A DNA stretch of 64,000 bases from Panacagrimonas sp052389915 (GTDB lineage: Bacteria; Pseudomonadota; Gammaproteobacteria; Nevskiales; Nevskiaceae): the NCBI GenBank assembly GCA_052389915.1, contig JBQTHL010000026.1:62001-126000 (forward strand), written 5' to 3'. The position numbers and the translations under genes are program-made. Position 1 is the first letter of the stretch; each line of letters begins with the position of its first letter. The notes below the pieces were generated by a model. The model was not told the DNA's origin and did not search any database. It was given only the letters and a program-made list of their open reading frames with translations. This document shows positions 50,569-64,000 of the stretch, one piece after another.

Positions 50569-51108
50569 TCAGGATTTGATCGGGTCCAACATGCCGTCCG
50601 CGTTCAGATCGTCACACAAATCCATGAAGGATTCGCGCAGCGCCTGCGGGTGCTGGTTGACCGGTACGTGCAACACCATCTGAACGCTGCACATCTCGGC
50701 GCCGGTATAGGTGCTGGCGTATTTCTGGGTGGAAATCTCCGCCACCTCAACGTCCTGCCCGGCGAAGAACTCCAACAAGTGGACCAGCAGATCGGGCTGC
50801 TGCGGGGCGATGACATCGGCGGCGTAGGGGCGGAACTCCGGGTTCTGTCCGCGCGCGCCGCAGCGCTCGAAGCGCACCTGCAAGTCCAGCTTGGTGGCGA
50901 TGCCCGGCAGCGCGGTTTCCAGCCGGCCCAGCGCGCTCCAGTTGCCGGACACCACCAGGTTGGCGGCGAGCCGATCGCCGATGGGCGCAATCCGGCAGTC
51001 CTCGACCTCGCAGCCGCGTTCCCGGATCGCGCGAAACAGCTCCAGCGGCACGTTGGCCTTGGTCCGAGCGAGAACCGAAATCGAAAGCAGGGTGTCTTGA
51101 GGGGTCAT
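50569..51108 (-). CDS. gcvR: Glycine cleavage system transcriptional repressor GcvR
   Basis: 179 residues with two ACT-like domains (about 5-80 and 95-170). SVLARTKANVPLELFRAIRERG and VEVAEISTQKYASTYTGAEM match GcvR, which represses gcvTHP with GcvA by sensing glycine. It is divergent from dapA and followed 25 bp later by bcp, an arrangement common in gammaproteobacteria. No gcv genes are in the window. Confidence 0.86.
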   Translation of the reverse strand: MTPQDTLLSISVLARTKANVPLELFRAIRERGCEVEDCRIAPIGDRLAANLVVSGNWSALGRLETALPGIATKLDLQVRFERCGARGQNPEFRPYAADVIAPQQPDLLVHLLEFFAGQDVEVAEISTQKYASTYTGAEMCSVQMVLHVPVNQHPQALRESFMDLCDDLNADGMLDPIKS

Positions 51109-51219
51109 GACCAGTCAGCAGTTGCGATGGCTAGAGTTTATTGAGGCAACACCCAAATGACCAACATTCGACCCTCCCGAGAATCGATGCGACGGCGCCG
51201 GTGCCGGCTGGCGCAGGCG

Positions 51220-51225
51220 TATACT
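51220..51225 (+). promoter_or_regulatory. Candidate -10 of dapA
   Basis: TATACT lies 26 bp upstream of the dapA ATG in the 143-bp divergent gap with gcvR. No good -35 was seen at the expected spacing. Confidence 0.35.
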
Positions 51226-51251
51226 TCACGACCCTTTTTCCCGGTCCCCTA

Positions 51252-52130
51252 ATGATTACTGGCAGCATTGTCGCCATCGTCACGCCCATGCACGCGGACG
51301 GGCGGCTCGACACCGAAGCGCTGGACCGGCTGGTGGACTGGCACATCGCCGAAGGCACCGACGCCATCGTGGCGGTCGGCACCACCGGTGAGTCCGCCAC
51401 GCTCGACGTGGACGAGCACCTGGACGTGATCCGCCGCATCGTCGGACGCGCCGCGAAGCGCGTGCCCGTGATTGCCGGCACCGGTGCCAATTCCACGACC
51501 GAGGCCATCGAACTGACCCGCGCCGCGCACGAGCTGGGCGCCGACGCCGCGCTGCTGGTCACGCCTTACTACAACAAGCCGCCGCAGGAAGGCCTGTACC
51601 GCCACTTCAAGGCCATCGCAGAAGCGGTGAACCTGCCTCAGATTCTCTACAACGTGCCGGGCCGGACGGCGGTGGACATGCTGCCCACCACGGTCGCGCG
51701 CCTGGCGCAGGTGCCTGGAATCGTCGGTCTGAAGGAAGGAAAGGGCGATCTAAATCGCGTCCGCGAACTGCTGGCCTTGGGCCTGCCCAAGACCTTTGCC
51801 CTGTACTCGGGTGACGACGCCACCGCGCGCGAATCGATCGTGCTGGGCTTTCACGGCGATATCTCCGTGACCGCCAACGTCGCACCGCGCGCGATGCATG
51901 CGATGTGCTCGGCCGCCTTCGATGGGCGCGGCGATGTAGCCGCGGCGCTCGACGAGGAACTCGCCCCGTTGCATCGCGACCTGTTCTGCGAAACCAATCC
52001 CATCCCCGTGAAGTGGGCGCTGGAACAGATGGGGCGCATCGGTGCGTTCGTTCGTCTGCCGCTGGTTCCGCTGGATGCCCGCTTCTTTGATACCGTGCGC
52101 GCCGCGTTGCGCACTGCCGGAGTTCTTTGA
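51252..52130 (+). CDS. dapA: 4-hydroxy-tetrahydrodipicolinate synthase
   Basis: 292 residues from the ATG at 51252. This TIM-barrel aldolase condenses pyruvate and aspartate semialdehyde, the first committed step to DAP and lysine. Schiff-base Lys161 (VGLKEGKGD), Tyr133 (ILYNVPGRT) and the TTGES motif (44-48) are present, with YYNKPPQEG. The frame extends upstream to 51141 but those codons are unlike the family. The stop overlaps the start of a small lipoprotein gene, the position of bamC in E. coli. Confidence 0.96.
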   Translation: MITGSIVAIVTPMHADGRLDTEALDRLVDWHIAEGTDAIVAVGTTGESATLDVDEHLDVIRRIVGRAAKRVPVIAGTGANSTTEAIELTRAAHELGADAALLVTPYYNKPPQEGLYRHFKAIAEAVNLPQILYNVPGRTAVDMLPTTVARLAQVPGIVGLKEGKGDLNRVRELLALGLPKTFALYSGDDATARESIVLGFHGDISVTANVAPRAMHAMCSAAFDGRGDVAAALDEELAPLHRDLFCETNPIPVKWALEQMGRIGAFVRLPLVPLDARFFDTVRAALRTAGVL

Positions 52131-52417
52131 TGATGCGTGTTGTTCTGTTGCTGGTCTGTTGCGGCCTTGCCGCCTGTGGTGCGAATTCATATTGCCTGGT
52201 GCCGCAGGAGTACCAGAACGCGCGCATCGTCCCGGAATTGCGTGCGGCCGAAGGCCTGGAGGTTCCCGAGTCGCCTTCGGCTCTGCGCCTGCCCAAACCT
52301 CCAACCAACCCGGAGCCCTTTGGCAGGAAGGCCGAGGACGGCACCGGCTTGTGCCTGGACCGACCGCCTCCACTCAAGCTGCCCGCGAAGAGCGCCGAAG
52401 TGGGCGCCGCTTCCTGA
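52130..52417 (+). CDS. Short lipoprotein, possible minimal BamC
   Basis: 95 residues starting at the ATG that overlaps the dapA stop. The signal peptide ends in a lipobox LAAC (Cys about 17). The mature 79 residues contain YQNARIVPELRAAEGLEVPE and LPKPPTNPEP, resembling the unstructured N-terminal lasso of BamC that binds BamD. The two helix-grip domains of BamC are missing. Position after dapA also fits bamC. Resemblance is weak and by eye. Confidence 0.6.
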   Translation: MMRVVLLLVCCGLAACGANSYCLVPQEYQNARIVPELRAAEGLEVPESPSALRLPKPPTNPEPFGRKAEDGTGLCLDRPPPLKLPAKSAEVGAAS

Positions 52418-52461
52418 ACAGGAAAGGTTGTGGTGCAACGCCGACAGCGCGCCGCAACGGT

Positions 52462-52467
52462 TATAAT
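52462..52467 (+). promoter_or_regulatory. Candidate -10 of the tRNA-Ser gene
   Basis: A perfect TATAAT eight bases before the tRNA 5' end. A weak CCGACA (52441-52446) lies 15 bp upstream. Confidence 0.5.
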
Positions 52468-52475
52468 TTTTCAAC

Positions 52476-52568
52476 GGAGAGATGTCCGAGCGGTTGAAGG
52501 AGCACGCCTGGAAAGCGTGTATGGGGCCAAAAGCTTCATCGCGGGTTCGAATCCCGCTCTCTCCGCCA
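52476..52568 (+). tRNA. tRNA-Ser (GGA)
   Basis: 93 nt with CCA encoded. The acceptor GGAGAGA pairs with TCTCTCC, the anticodon loop CTGGAAA carries GGA, and there is a long variable arm typical of class II tRNA-Ser, then GGTTCGAATCC in the T arm. Confidence 0.97.
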
Positions 52569-52640
52569 AATTGAAAGGCGGCAGCAAACGATGGACGCAG
52601 TGCGCTGACGCCGGTTTGAATTTTTGCCCGATCTCGCAAC

Positions 52641-52658
52641 GGGGGGCGCAAGCCCCCC
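52641..52658. other. GNRA-capped hairpin in the carA leader
   Basis: GGGGGGC-GCAA-GCCCCCC, a seven-pair stem with a GCAA tetraloop, 43 bp upstream of carA and 73 bp after tRNA-Ser. No T run follows, so it may be a processing or stability element rather than a terminator. Confidence 0.55.
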
Positions 52659-52701
52659 GATTCGTGTGCGCGACCTGAAGCCCTTTTGAATTACCGAGCC
52701 G

Positions 52702-53838
52702 ATGACGAACCTCAAGCCGGCCCTTCTCGCCCTCGCTGACGGCAGCGTTTTTCAAGGCGTTTCCATTGGTGTCGACGGCAGGACCGTCGGGGAAGTGGTG
52801 TTCAACACCGCAATGACCGGCTACCAGGAAATCCTCACCGATCCCTCGTATCGCCAGCAGATCGTCACGCTGACCTACCCGCATATCGGCAATGTTGGGA
52901 CCAACGACGGGGATGCCGAGTCCGAAAAGGTCCAGCTCGCCGGCCTGGTGCTGCGCGAGGTGTCGCGGCCGCACAGCAATTTCCGCTCGACCCAGGATTT
53001 CAGCGACTACCTGCGTGCGCAAAACGTGGTGGCCATCGCCGGCATCGACACGCGCCGCCTCACGCGCATCCTGCGCGACAACGGTGCGCAGAACGGCTGC
53101 ATCGTGGCCGGCGCAAAGATCAGCGATAAGGCTGTGCTGGCTGCGGCGCGCGAGTTCCCCGGTCTGAAGGGTGCGGATCTCGCCAAGGTCGTGAGCACGA
53201 CCAAGGCGTATTCCTGGACCCGCGGTTCGTGGACGCTGGAAACCAACCGCGAGACCGAACCCGGTACGGCGAAACATCACGTCGTCGTCTACGATTTCGG
53301 CGTCAAGCGCAACATCCTGCGTATGCTCGTGGACCGCGGCTGCCGCCTCACCGTCGTGCCTGCGCAGACCTCGGCCGCCGACGTGCTCAAGCTCAAGCCG
53401 GACGGCGTGATGTTGTCCAACGGACCCGGCGATCCCGAGCCCTGTACCTACGCCATCACCGCCGCGCGCGAGCTGATGAAGAAAAAGCTCCCGGTGTTCG
53501 GCATCTGCCTCGGTCACCAGATTCTCGGTCTAGCCGCGGGCGCCAAAACCCTTAAGATGAAATTCGGCCATCACGGTGCCAACCACCCAGTGCAGGACCT
53601 CGACTCCGGCCGCGTGCTCATCACCAGCCAGAACCACGGGTTCGCGGTGGACGAGACCTCGCTGCCCGCGAACGTGAAAGTCACGCACCGCTCACTGTTC
53701 GACGGCAGCAACCAGGGCATCGAACTGCTCGATGCGCCGGCTTTCAGTTTCCAGGGGCATCCCGAGGCGAGCCCCGGGCCGCATGACGTGAGTTATCTGT
53801 TTGATCGATTCATTTCGATGATGCAGGCAACCCGCTAG
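52702..53838 (+). CDS. carA: Carbamoyl-phosphate synthase small chain
   Basis: 378 residues. The N-terminal domain begins ALLALADGSVFQGVSIG, with VFNTAMTGYQEILTDPSY. The C-terminal class I glutamine amidotransferase has nucleophile Cys269 in FGICLGHQILGLA and the His-Glu of GHPEASPGPHD. It supplies ammonia to CarB for pyrimidine and arginine synthesis. The partner carB starts 692 bp downstream, with a mazEF module between. Confidence 0.97.
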   Translation: MTNLKPALLALADGSVFQGVSIGVDGRTVGEVVFNTAMTGYQEILTDPSYRQQIVTLTYPHIGNVGTNDGDAESEKVQLAGLVLREVSRPHSNFRSTQDFSDYLRAQNVVAIAGIDTRRLTRILRDNGAQNGCIVAGAKISDKAVLAAAREFPGLKGADLAKVVSTTKAYSWTRGSWTLETNRETEPGTAKHHVVVYDFGVKRNILRMLVDRGCRLTVVPAQTSAADVLKLKPDGVMLSNGPGDPEPCTYAITAARELMKKKLPVFGICLGHQILGLAAGAKTLKMKFGHHGANHPVQDLDSGRVLITSQNHGFAVDETSLPANVKVTHRSLFDGSNQGIELLDAPAFSFQGHPEASPGPHDVSYLFDRFISMMQATR

Positions 53839-53887
53839 CTGAGCAGAGTCGCTCTGGCTGCGCTTGCGTACGGAGTCCGTTGCGCCA

Positions 53888-53906
53888 TCGGATATACTTC
53901 GGATAT
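53888..53906 (+). promoter_or_regulatory. Direct repeat upstream of mazE, candidate operator/promoter
   Basis: TCGGATAT occurs twice (53888-53895 and 53899-53906), 11 bp apart, about one helical turn. TATACT (53893-53898) overlaps the first copy as a possible -10. This fits autoregulation by a MazE-MazF complex. Confidence 0.5.
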
Positions 53907-53925
53907 TCAGCTTCGGAGCAAGAAC

Positions 53926-54180
53926 ATGCAGGTCAAGCTCGCCAAGTGGGGCAATAGCCTGGCCGTTCGCCTGCCGGGTGCGGTGTTGGCCGAAACCAAG
54001 TTGCTGGCCGGTTCGACGGTGGACGTGGTGGCCGAGGGTGGAGAGTTGCGGCTGCGGTTGGTGAAGCCCGCTCGCCGCAAGCGCTATACGCTCGACGAGT
54101 TGCTCAAGGGCATCACGCCGGAAAACGTGCACCCGGAAATCGACTGGGGTCCTGATGTGGGACGCGAGGCGATCGAATGA
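53926..54180 (+). CDS. mazE: MazE-like antitoxin (AbrB/SpoVT fold)
   Basis: 84 residues. The N-terminal swapped-hairpin motif VKLAKWGNSLAVRLPGAVLAE is typical of MazE. The C-terminal part (YTLDELLKGITPENVHPEID followed by WGPDVGREAIE) is the toxin-neutralising region of this subgroup. The stop overlaps the mazF start by 4 nt, the standard TA coupling. It lies between carA and carB. Confidence 0.92.
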   Translation: MQVKLAKWGNSLAVRLPGAVLAETKLLAGSTVDVVAEGGELRLRLVKPARRKRYTLDELLKGITPENVHPEIDWGPDVGREAIE

Positions 54181-54521
54181 CCGCGGGTCTGGGCTCGCAT
54201 TTGCCCGAGCGCGGCCAGATCATCGTTATCGATTTCGATCCGAAAGCCGGAAGCGAAATCGGCAGGCGGCGGCCGGCGCTGGTGATGTCTCCCAAGTCTT
54301 ACAACCGCGCAACGGGCTTTGTGCTGGTGTGTCCGGTTACCACTCAGCCGCGCGGCAATTCCCTGGAGGTGCCGGTTATCGGCGCCAAGACTGCCGGTTC
54401 GGTCCTGGTGGATCGCGTCCGCTCCTTCGACTGGCGGGCGCGTCGTGCTGCCCTGGTCGAAAAAGCGCCCGAAGGTTTATTCGAAGAGGTCAGCGCGCGC
54501 CTGTTGCCGCTGATCCAATAA
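54177..54521 (+). CDS. mazF: MazF-like endoribonuclease toxin
   Basis: 114 residues. The MazF/PemK fold is shown by ERGQIIVIDFDPKAGSEIGR, RPALVMSPKSYN, VLVCPVTTQPRGNSLEVP and VLVDRVRSFDW. The (G)xxRPALV pattern and the beta-barrel strands are intact, so it may be an active mRNA interferase. It ends 9 bp before carB, so toxin and carB are likely on one mRNA. Confidence 0.92.
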   Translation: MTAGLGSHLPERGQIIVIDFDPKAGSEIGRRRPALVMSPKSYNRATGFVLVCPVTTQPRGNSLEVPVIGAKTAGSVLVDRVRSFDWRARRAALVEKAPEGLFEEVSARLLPLIQ

Positions 54522-54530
54522 AGAAGTCCC

Positions 54531-57749
<3,219 letters not shown>

Positions 57750-57763
57750 GCGATACTTTTAAC

Positions 57764-57788
57764 GCTGCGCCAGGGGGGCTGGCGCAGC
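57764..57788 (+). other. Hairpin between carB and greA
   Basis: A perfect 10-bp stem GCTGCGCCAG/CTGGCGCAGC with a five-G loop, 15 bp after carB. No T run follows. It may be a weak terminator or a leader structure for greA. Confidence 0.6.
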
Positions 57789-57855
57789 TCCAATAAGGTC
57801 GTACCAAGCGGGGCGCAGGACGCGCTCCGTGAACTCTTTTTGTCGAAGGTGAACC

Positions 57856-58332
57856 ATGAGCCGTGTACCCATCACCCTGCGGGGTGAACAAAAGCTGCGA
57901 GAAGAACTGCGCGTGTTGAAGTCCGAGTCGCGGCCCAGGGTGATCGCGGCCATTGCCGAGGCGCGCGCGCACGGCGACCTGCGCGAGAATGCCGAGTACC
58001 ACGCGGCCAAAGAGCAGCAAGGCTTCATCGAGGGCCGCATCGGGGAAATCGAGGGCAAGCTGGCCGCGGCGCAGGTGATCGACATCTCCAAGATGGACCC
58101 CGGCGGCAAAATCATTTTCGGCACCACCGTGAAGGTGGTGGATACCGATACCGAGGACGAATTCCGCTACTGCATCGTCGGCGACGACGAGGCCGATTCG
58201 AAGAACGGCCTGATTTCCTACAACTCGCCAATTGCGCGCGCTCTGATCGGCAAGGTCGAGGGCGATGTGGTGGAAGTGGCGGCTCCGGGTGGGCGGCGCG
58301 AGCTGGAAATCATCGCGGTGGAATACGTCTGA
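57856..58332 (+). CDS. greA: Transcription elongation factor GreA
   Basis: 158 residues. The N-terminal coiled coil has LREELRVLKSESRPRVI and ARAHGDLRENAEYHAAKE with the acidic tip (D and E) that rescues backtracked RNA polymerase. The C-terminal FKBP-like domain has NGLISYNSPIARALIGKVEGD. Length equals E. coli GreA. The carB-greA neighbourhood is conserved. Confidence 0.97.
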   Translation: MSRVPITLRGEQKLREELRVLKSESRPRVIAAIAEARAHGDLRENAEYHAAKEQQGFIEGRIGEIEGKLAAAQVIDISKMDPGGKIIFGTTVKVVDTDTEDEFRYCIVGDDEADSKNGLISYNSPIARALIGKVEGDVVEVAAPGGRRELEIIAVEYV

Positions 58333-58363
58333 AGTGGCGATTCGCCAGCGCTGAAGGCCGATC

Positions 58364-58993
58364 ATGAGCCGCAAGCGCAGTTCCAGTTCCGCACGCTGGC
58401 TGGCCGAGCACGAAGCCGATCAGTATGTGCGCGAGGCGCGCAAGCTCGGCTACCGCTCGCGCGCGGTGTTCAAACTCAAGGAAATCAACGAGCGCGACCA
58501 CTTGCTGCGCCCCGGCATGGTGGTGGTGGACCTGGGTGCCGCGCCCGGCGGCTGGTGCCAGTTGGCCCGGCCCTTGCTCGGCCCCAAGGGACGGATGATT
58601 GCGCAGGACATTCTGCCGATGGACCCGGTGCCGGACGTGGACATCATCACCGGCGATTTTCGCGAGGAGTCCGTGCTGCGTGAACTGGAAGCTCGGGTGG
58701 GCCAGCAGGCGGTAGACCTTGTTTTGTCGGACATGGCCCCCAATGTCTCGGGAATCGACAGCGCGGATCAGGCGGGCCAGTTGTATCTGTGTGAGCTGGC
58801 GCTGGATTTCGCCAGGAAGCATCTGAAACCGGGCGGCAATTTTCTGGCGAAGGTTTTTCAGGGCGACGGGTTCGAGGCGTACGTGAAAACGCTTCGACAG
58901 GACTTCGAATCGGTGACGATTCGCAAGCCCAAGGCTTCCCGGCCGCGCAGTCGAGAGGTGTATCTGCTGGCGAGGAGTCTGCGTCGGGTGTAA
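58364..58993 (+). CDS. rlmE: 23S rRNA (uridine-2'-O-)-methyltransferase RlmE
   Basis: 209 residues. The SAM-binding motif DLGAAPGGW, LVLSDMAPNVSG and FLAKVFQG give the K-D-K-E tetrad of RrmJ/FtsJ, with ARKLGYRSRAVFKLKEI at the N-terminus. It methylates U2552 of 23S rRNA. It precedes ftsH as in E. coli (ftsJ-ftsH). Confidence 0.96.
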   Translation: MSRKRSSSSARWLAEHEADQYVREARKLGYRSRAVFKLKEINERDHLLRPGMVVVDLGAAPGGWCQLARPLLGPKGRMIAQDILPMDPVPDVDIITGDFREESVLRELEARVGQQAVDLVLSDMAPNVSGIDSADQAGQLYLCELALDFARKHLKPGGNFLAKVFQGDGFEAYVKTLRQDFESVTIRKPKASRPRSREVYLLARSLRRV

Positions 58994-59057
58994 GGTGCAT
59001 TCGGCGGTCCAGCGCTTGCTGTTCCGGTGTATCAACGGACCCTAGAGGGTTAAGGCT

Positions 59058-60980
<1,923 letters not shown>

Positions 60981-61012
60981 TCCCGCGCAGCACTCGCACT
61001 TTCAGCTTTCAG

Positions 61013-61040
61013 GGCCGCCGGTAATTCCGGCGGCCTTTTT
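61013..61040 (+). terminator. Rho-independent terminator after ftsH
   Basis: A nine-pair stem GGCCGCCGG/CCGGCGGCC with a TAATT loop is followed by TTTTT. The T run ends 1-7 bases before the two candidate folP start codons (61042 and 61048). Confidence 0.9.
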
Positions 61041-61047
61041 CATGTGC

Positions 61048-61887
61048 ATGAACCTGCGACTACGAGACCGCGTCATCGATCTGTCCACGCCCAGGGTCAT
61101 GGGCGTGCTCAATCTCACGCCCGATTCGTTCTCCGACGGCGGTCGCTGGGCCTCCGTGGAAGCAGCGGTCGCAAGGGCGCGCCAGATGGTAGAAGAGGGC
61201 GCCGATTTCATCGATGTCGGCGGGGAATCGACACGCCCCGGCGCGCAGGCGGTGTCCGAGCAGGAAGAATTGGACCGCGTGATTCCGGTGATCGAGCGGC
61301 TGCGATTGGATGCCGACTGCGTGATCTCGATCGACACGATGAAACCCGCGGTGATGAAGGTCGCGTGCGCAGCGGGTGCGCAACTGATCAACGACGTGAA
61401 CGCGCTACGTGCTCCCGGTGCGATGGCTGTCGCCGTCTCGACCGGTGCCGCCGTCTGCCTGATGCACATGCAAGGCGAGCCGCGAACGATGCAGGCCGCG
61501 CCGACCTACGACGATGTGCTGATCGAAGTCGGCGCGTTTCTCGAGGCGAGCGCCGAAGCCTGCGTTGCGGCAGGCCTCGCGCACGACGCCATCGTGCTCG
61601 ATCCCGGATTCGGTTTCGGCAAGACCGTGCCGCACAATCTGCGTCTGCTCGCCGGCATGGAGACCTTGTGCGGGCTCGGTTATCCGGTTCTGGTGGGCTT
61701 GTCGCGCAAGTCCATGTTCGGCCGGATTTGCGGCGCAGCGGTGGACCAGCGTATGCCGGCGAGTATTGCCGCGGCCACGGCCGCGGTGCTGGGTGGCGCG
61801 ACCATCGTACGAGCGCACGATGTGCGCGAAACTCGCGACGCGGTGCGCGTGGCCAGCGCAATCCGCCAGGCGCGGGAGGAGCTTTGA
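61048..61887 (+). CDS. folP: Dihydropteroate synthase
   Basis: 279 residues from the ATG at 61048; an ATG at 61042 would add two. The family motifs MGVLNLTPDSFSDGG and DVGGESTRPGA, then ISIDTMKPAV, INDVNAL, MHMQGEP, LDPGFGFGKT and VGLSRKSM are all present. It condenses p-aminobenzoate with pterin pyrophosphate in folate synthesis and is the sulfonamide target. No ribosome site is evident because the terminator occupies the upstream bases. Its stop overlaps the glmM start. Confidence 0.96.
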   Translation: MNLRLRDRVIDLSTPRVMGVLNLTPDSFSDGGRWASVEAAVARARQMVEEGADFIDVGGESTRPGAQAVSEQEELDRVIPVIERLRLDADCVISIDTMKPAVMKVACAAGAQLINDVNALRAPGAMAVAVSTGAAVCLMHMQGEPRTMQAAPTYDDVLIEVGAFLEASAEACVAAGLAHDAIVLDPGFGFGKTVPHNLRLLAGMETLCGLGYPVLVGLSRKSMFGRICGAAVDQRMPASIAAATAAVLGGATIVRAHDVRETRDAVRVASAIRQAREEL

Positions 61888-63227
61888 TGAAGCGAAAATA
61901 TTTCGGGACCGACGGGGTGCGTGGGCCGGTCGGTGCCGCACCGATGACGCCGGACTTCGCGCTCAAGCTCGGCTGGGCGGCGGGCCGTGTACTGGCGCGC
62001 ACGCCGGGCGCGCGCGTGCTGATCGGCAAGGACACGCGGCGGTCGGGCTACATGTTCGAGTCCGCGCTCGAAGCCGGATTCGCTGCGGCCGGGGTCGAGA
62101 GCGACATGCTCGGTCCGCTGCCGACACCGGGCGTGGCCTATCTCACGCGCGCGCTGCGCGCACAGGCGGGCGTGGTGATCTCGGCTTCGCACAACTCACA
62201 CCACGACAACGGCGTGAAGTTTTTTGGGCCCGATGGCGGCAAGCTCAGCGACGAGGTCGAGACCGAGATCGAGGCTTTGATCGAGCAGCCGCTCGAATGC
62301 GTACCGTCCGATCAACTCGGTCGCGCGCGGCGCATCGACGATGCGCAAGGACGCTACATCGAGTTCTGCAAGAGCAGCTTCCCGCTCAACCGCAATCTGT
62401 CCGGGCTGCGCATCGTGATCGACTGCGCCAATGGTGCGGCGTATCGCACGGCGCCCGCGGTGTTCGCCGAACTCGGCGCGAACGTGCACGCGATCGGAGT
62501 TAAGCCCGACGGCTTCAACATAAACCAGGACTGCGGTTCGACTCATCTCGAAACGGTTCGACGGGCGGTGCTGGAAAACAAGGCCGATGTCGGTATCGCA
62601 CTCGACGGCGACGCCGATCGCTGTCTGATGCTCACGGCCGACGGCCGCGAGGTCGATGGCGACGAAATTTTGTTCGTCATCGCGCGTGCGCGGCTTGAAG
62701 CCGGCGCTTTACGGGGTCCGGTGGTGGGCACCCTGATGTCCAACCTTGGCCTTGAGCACGCGCTTCAGTCTCTCGGCATCGATTTTCAGCGGGCCCAGGT
62801 CGGTGATCGTTACGTCCTGGAAATGCTCAAGGCGGGCGGCGGCGAACTCGGTGGCGAAACCTCCGGCCACACGCTGTGCCTGGATCGAACGACCACGGGC
62901 GACGGCACCGTCACCGCCTTGCAGGTTTTGGCGACCATGCTGGAAAGCGGCCGCACACTGACTGAGCTCGCGAGTGGCATGAGAAAATTGCCCCAAGTGC
63001 TCATCAATGTGCGGTTCTCCGGTTCGCCTGACGGCGTCATGGCCTCGGCTTCCGTGAAAGGCGCGGTGCGCGAAGCCGAAGCGAGGCTCGGTGCGCGCGG
63101 GCGAGTGCTGCTCCGGCCCTCCGGCACGGAGCCGCTGATTCGCGTGATGGTCGAAGCTCAAGGAGCGGACGAGACCCGTTCCGCAGCAGAATTCATCGCC
63201 GCACAGGTCCGCGCGGTCGCGGCCTGA
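61887..63227 (+). CDS. glmM: Phosphoglucosamine mutase
   Basis: 446 residues from the ATG that overlaps the folP stop (TGATG). The active-site phosphoserine Ser101 is in VISASHNSH, the metal-binding loop is DGDADRC, and GETSGH and RPSGTEPLIRVM complete the family pattern. It interconverts GlcN-6-P and GlcN-1-P for peptidoglycan and LPS precursors. The folP-glmM-tpiA order is conserved in gammaproteobacteria. Confidence 0.97.
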   Translation: MKRKYFGTDGVRGPVGAAPMTPDFALKLGWAAGRVLARTPGARVLIGKDTRRSGYMFESALEAGFAAAGVESDMLGPLPTPGVAYLTRALRAQAGVVISASHNSHHDNGVKFFGPDGGKLSDEVETEIEALIEQPLECVPSDQLGRARRIDDAQGRYIEFCKSSFPLNRNLSGLRIVIDCANGAAYRTAPAVFAELGANVHAIGVKPDGFNINQDCGSTHLETVRRAVLENKADVGIALDGDADRCLMLTADGREVDGDEILFVIARARLEAGALRGPVVGTLMSNLGLEHALQSLGIDFQRAQVGDRYVLEMLKAGGGELGGETSGHTLCLDRTTTGDGTVTALQVLATMLESGRTLTELASGMRKLPQVLINVRFSGSPDGVMASASVKGAVREAEARLGARGRVLLRPSGTEPLIRVMVEAQGADETRSAAEFIAAQVRAVAA

Positions 63228-63255
63228 ACAACATCACAACCGGGAGATCATAAAA

Positions 63256-64000
<745 letters not shown>

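Noticed and set aside
53839..54530. carA-carB insert as a mobile element
   Set aside because: No transposase, terminal repeats or target duplication are visible; only the mazEF pair is present.

Overview
The window is high-GC, densely coded bacterial chromosome with short intergenic gaps. Gene content and order point to a gammaproteobacterium: gcvR-bcp beside dapA, carA/carB-greA, and rlmE-ftsH-folP-glmM-tpiA in a row. The fused cysNC, the reverse-transsulfuration pair and several families of small palindromic repeats would suit a Xanthomonadales/Nevskiales-type organism. That placement is inference from content, not a phylogeny. I see no prophage, IS element, CRISPR array or rRNA.

Layout. 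(1) 1-4.0 kb: an accessory catabolic patch holding a DUF1214-like protein, an SDR, a dimeric alpha-beta barrel protein, a membrane protein, and two broken genes fused head to tail (a zinc-less MDR dehydrogenase N-terminus and a DHH/DHHA1 C-terminus). (2) 4.0-7.9 kb: a LysR regulator divergent from cysD-cysNC (sulfate activation to PAPS), with an inverted repeat lying over the cysD promoter. (3) 7.9-16 kb: a crotonase, then a TetR regulator divergent from a translationally coupled SDR-GST-molybdopterin oxidoreductase run followed by an Old Yellow Enzyme homologue; a CrtI-like FAD enzyme converges on it. (4) 16-27.8 kb: mostly minus-strand housekeeping and envelope genes (ppa, tRNA-Phe, yggX, mutY, a START-like protein, AsmA, a DedA-disulfide reductase fusion, a hydrolase, a Nudix protein, phhB), interrupted by REP/REPIN-like repeats. 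(5) 27.8-39.8 kb: a 1,395-residue membrane protein built from two tandem homologous halves, cystathionine gamma-lyase plus cystathionine beta-synthase, orn, a heat-shock pair (hsp20, cbpA-like), an acyl-CoA synthetase, a DUF486 protein and a BI-1 family protein. (6) 40-44 kb: a secreted glycine/asparagine-rich solenoid protein of about 28 sixteen-residue repeats with two C-terminal C-X18-C units. A 180-bp leader with three hairpins separates it from an outer-membrane protein resembling a two-partner-secretion (TpsB) transporter. This is the most novel-looking locus. (7) 44-51 kb: a DUF1134/EipA-like protein, acyl-CoA dehydrogenase, coupled aguB-rnfB-nth, a PIN-PhoH ATPase, bcp and gcvR. (8) 51-64 kb: dapA with a tiny BamC-like lipoprotein, tRNA-Ser, carA and carB separated by an inserted mazEF module, greA, rlmE, ftsH, folP, glmM and the start of tpiA, which runs off the end.

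As a whole the window mixes conserved core operons with lipid or hydrophobic-compound oxidation genes and one candidate secretion/surface system. Start codons were adjusted where domain boundaries, signal peptides or stop/start overlaps favoured an internal start. All family assignments come from motif recognition by eye, with no database search.
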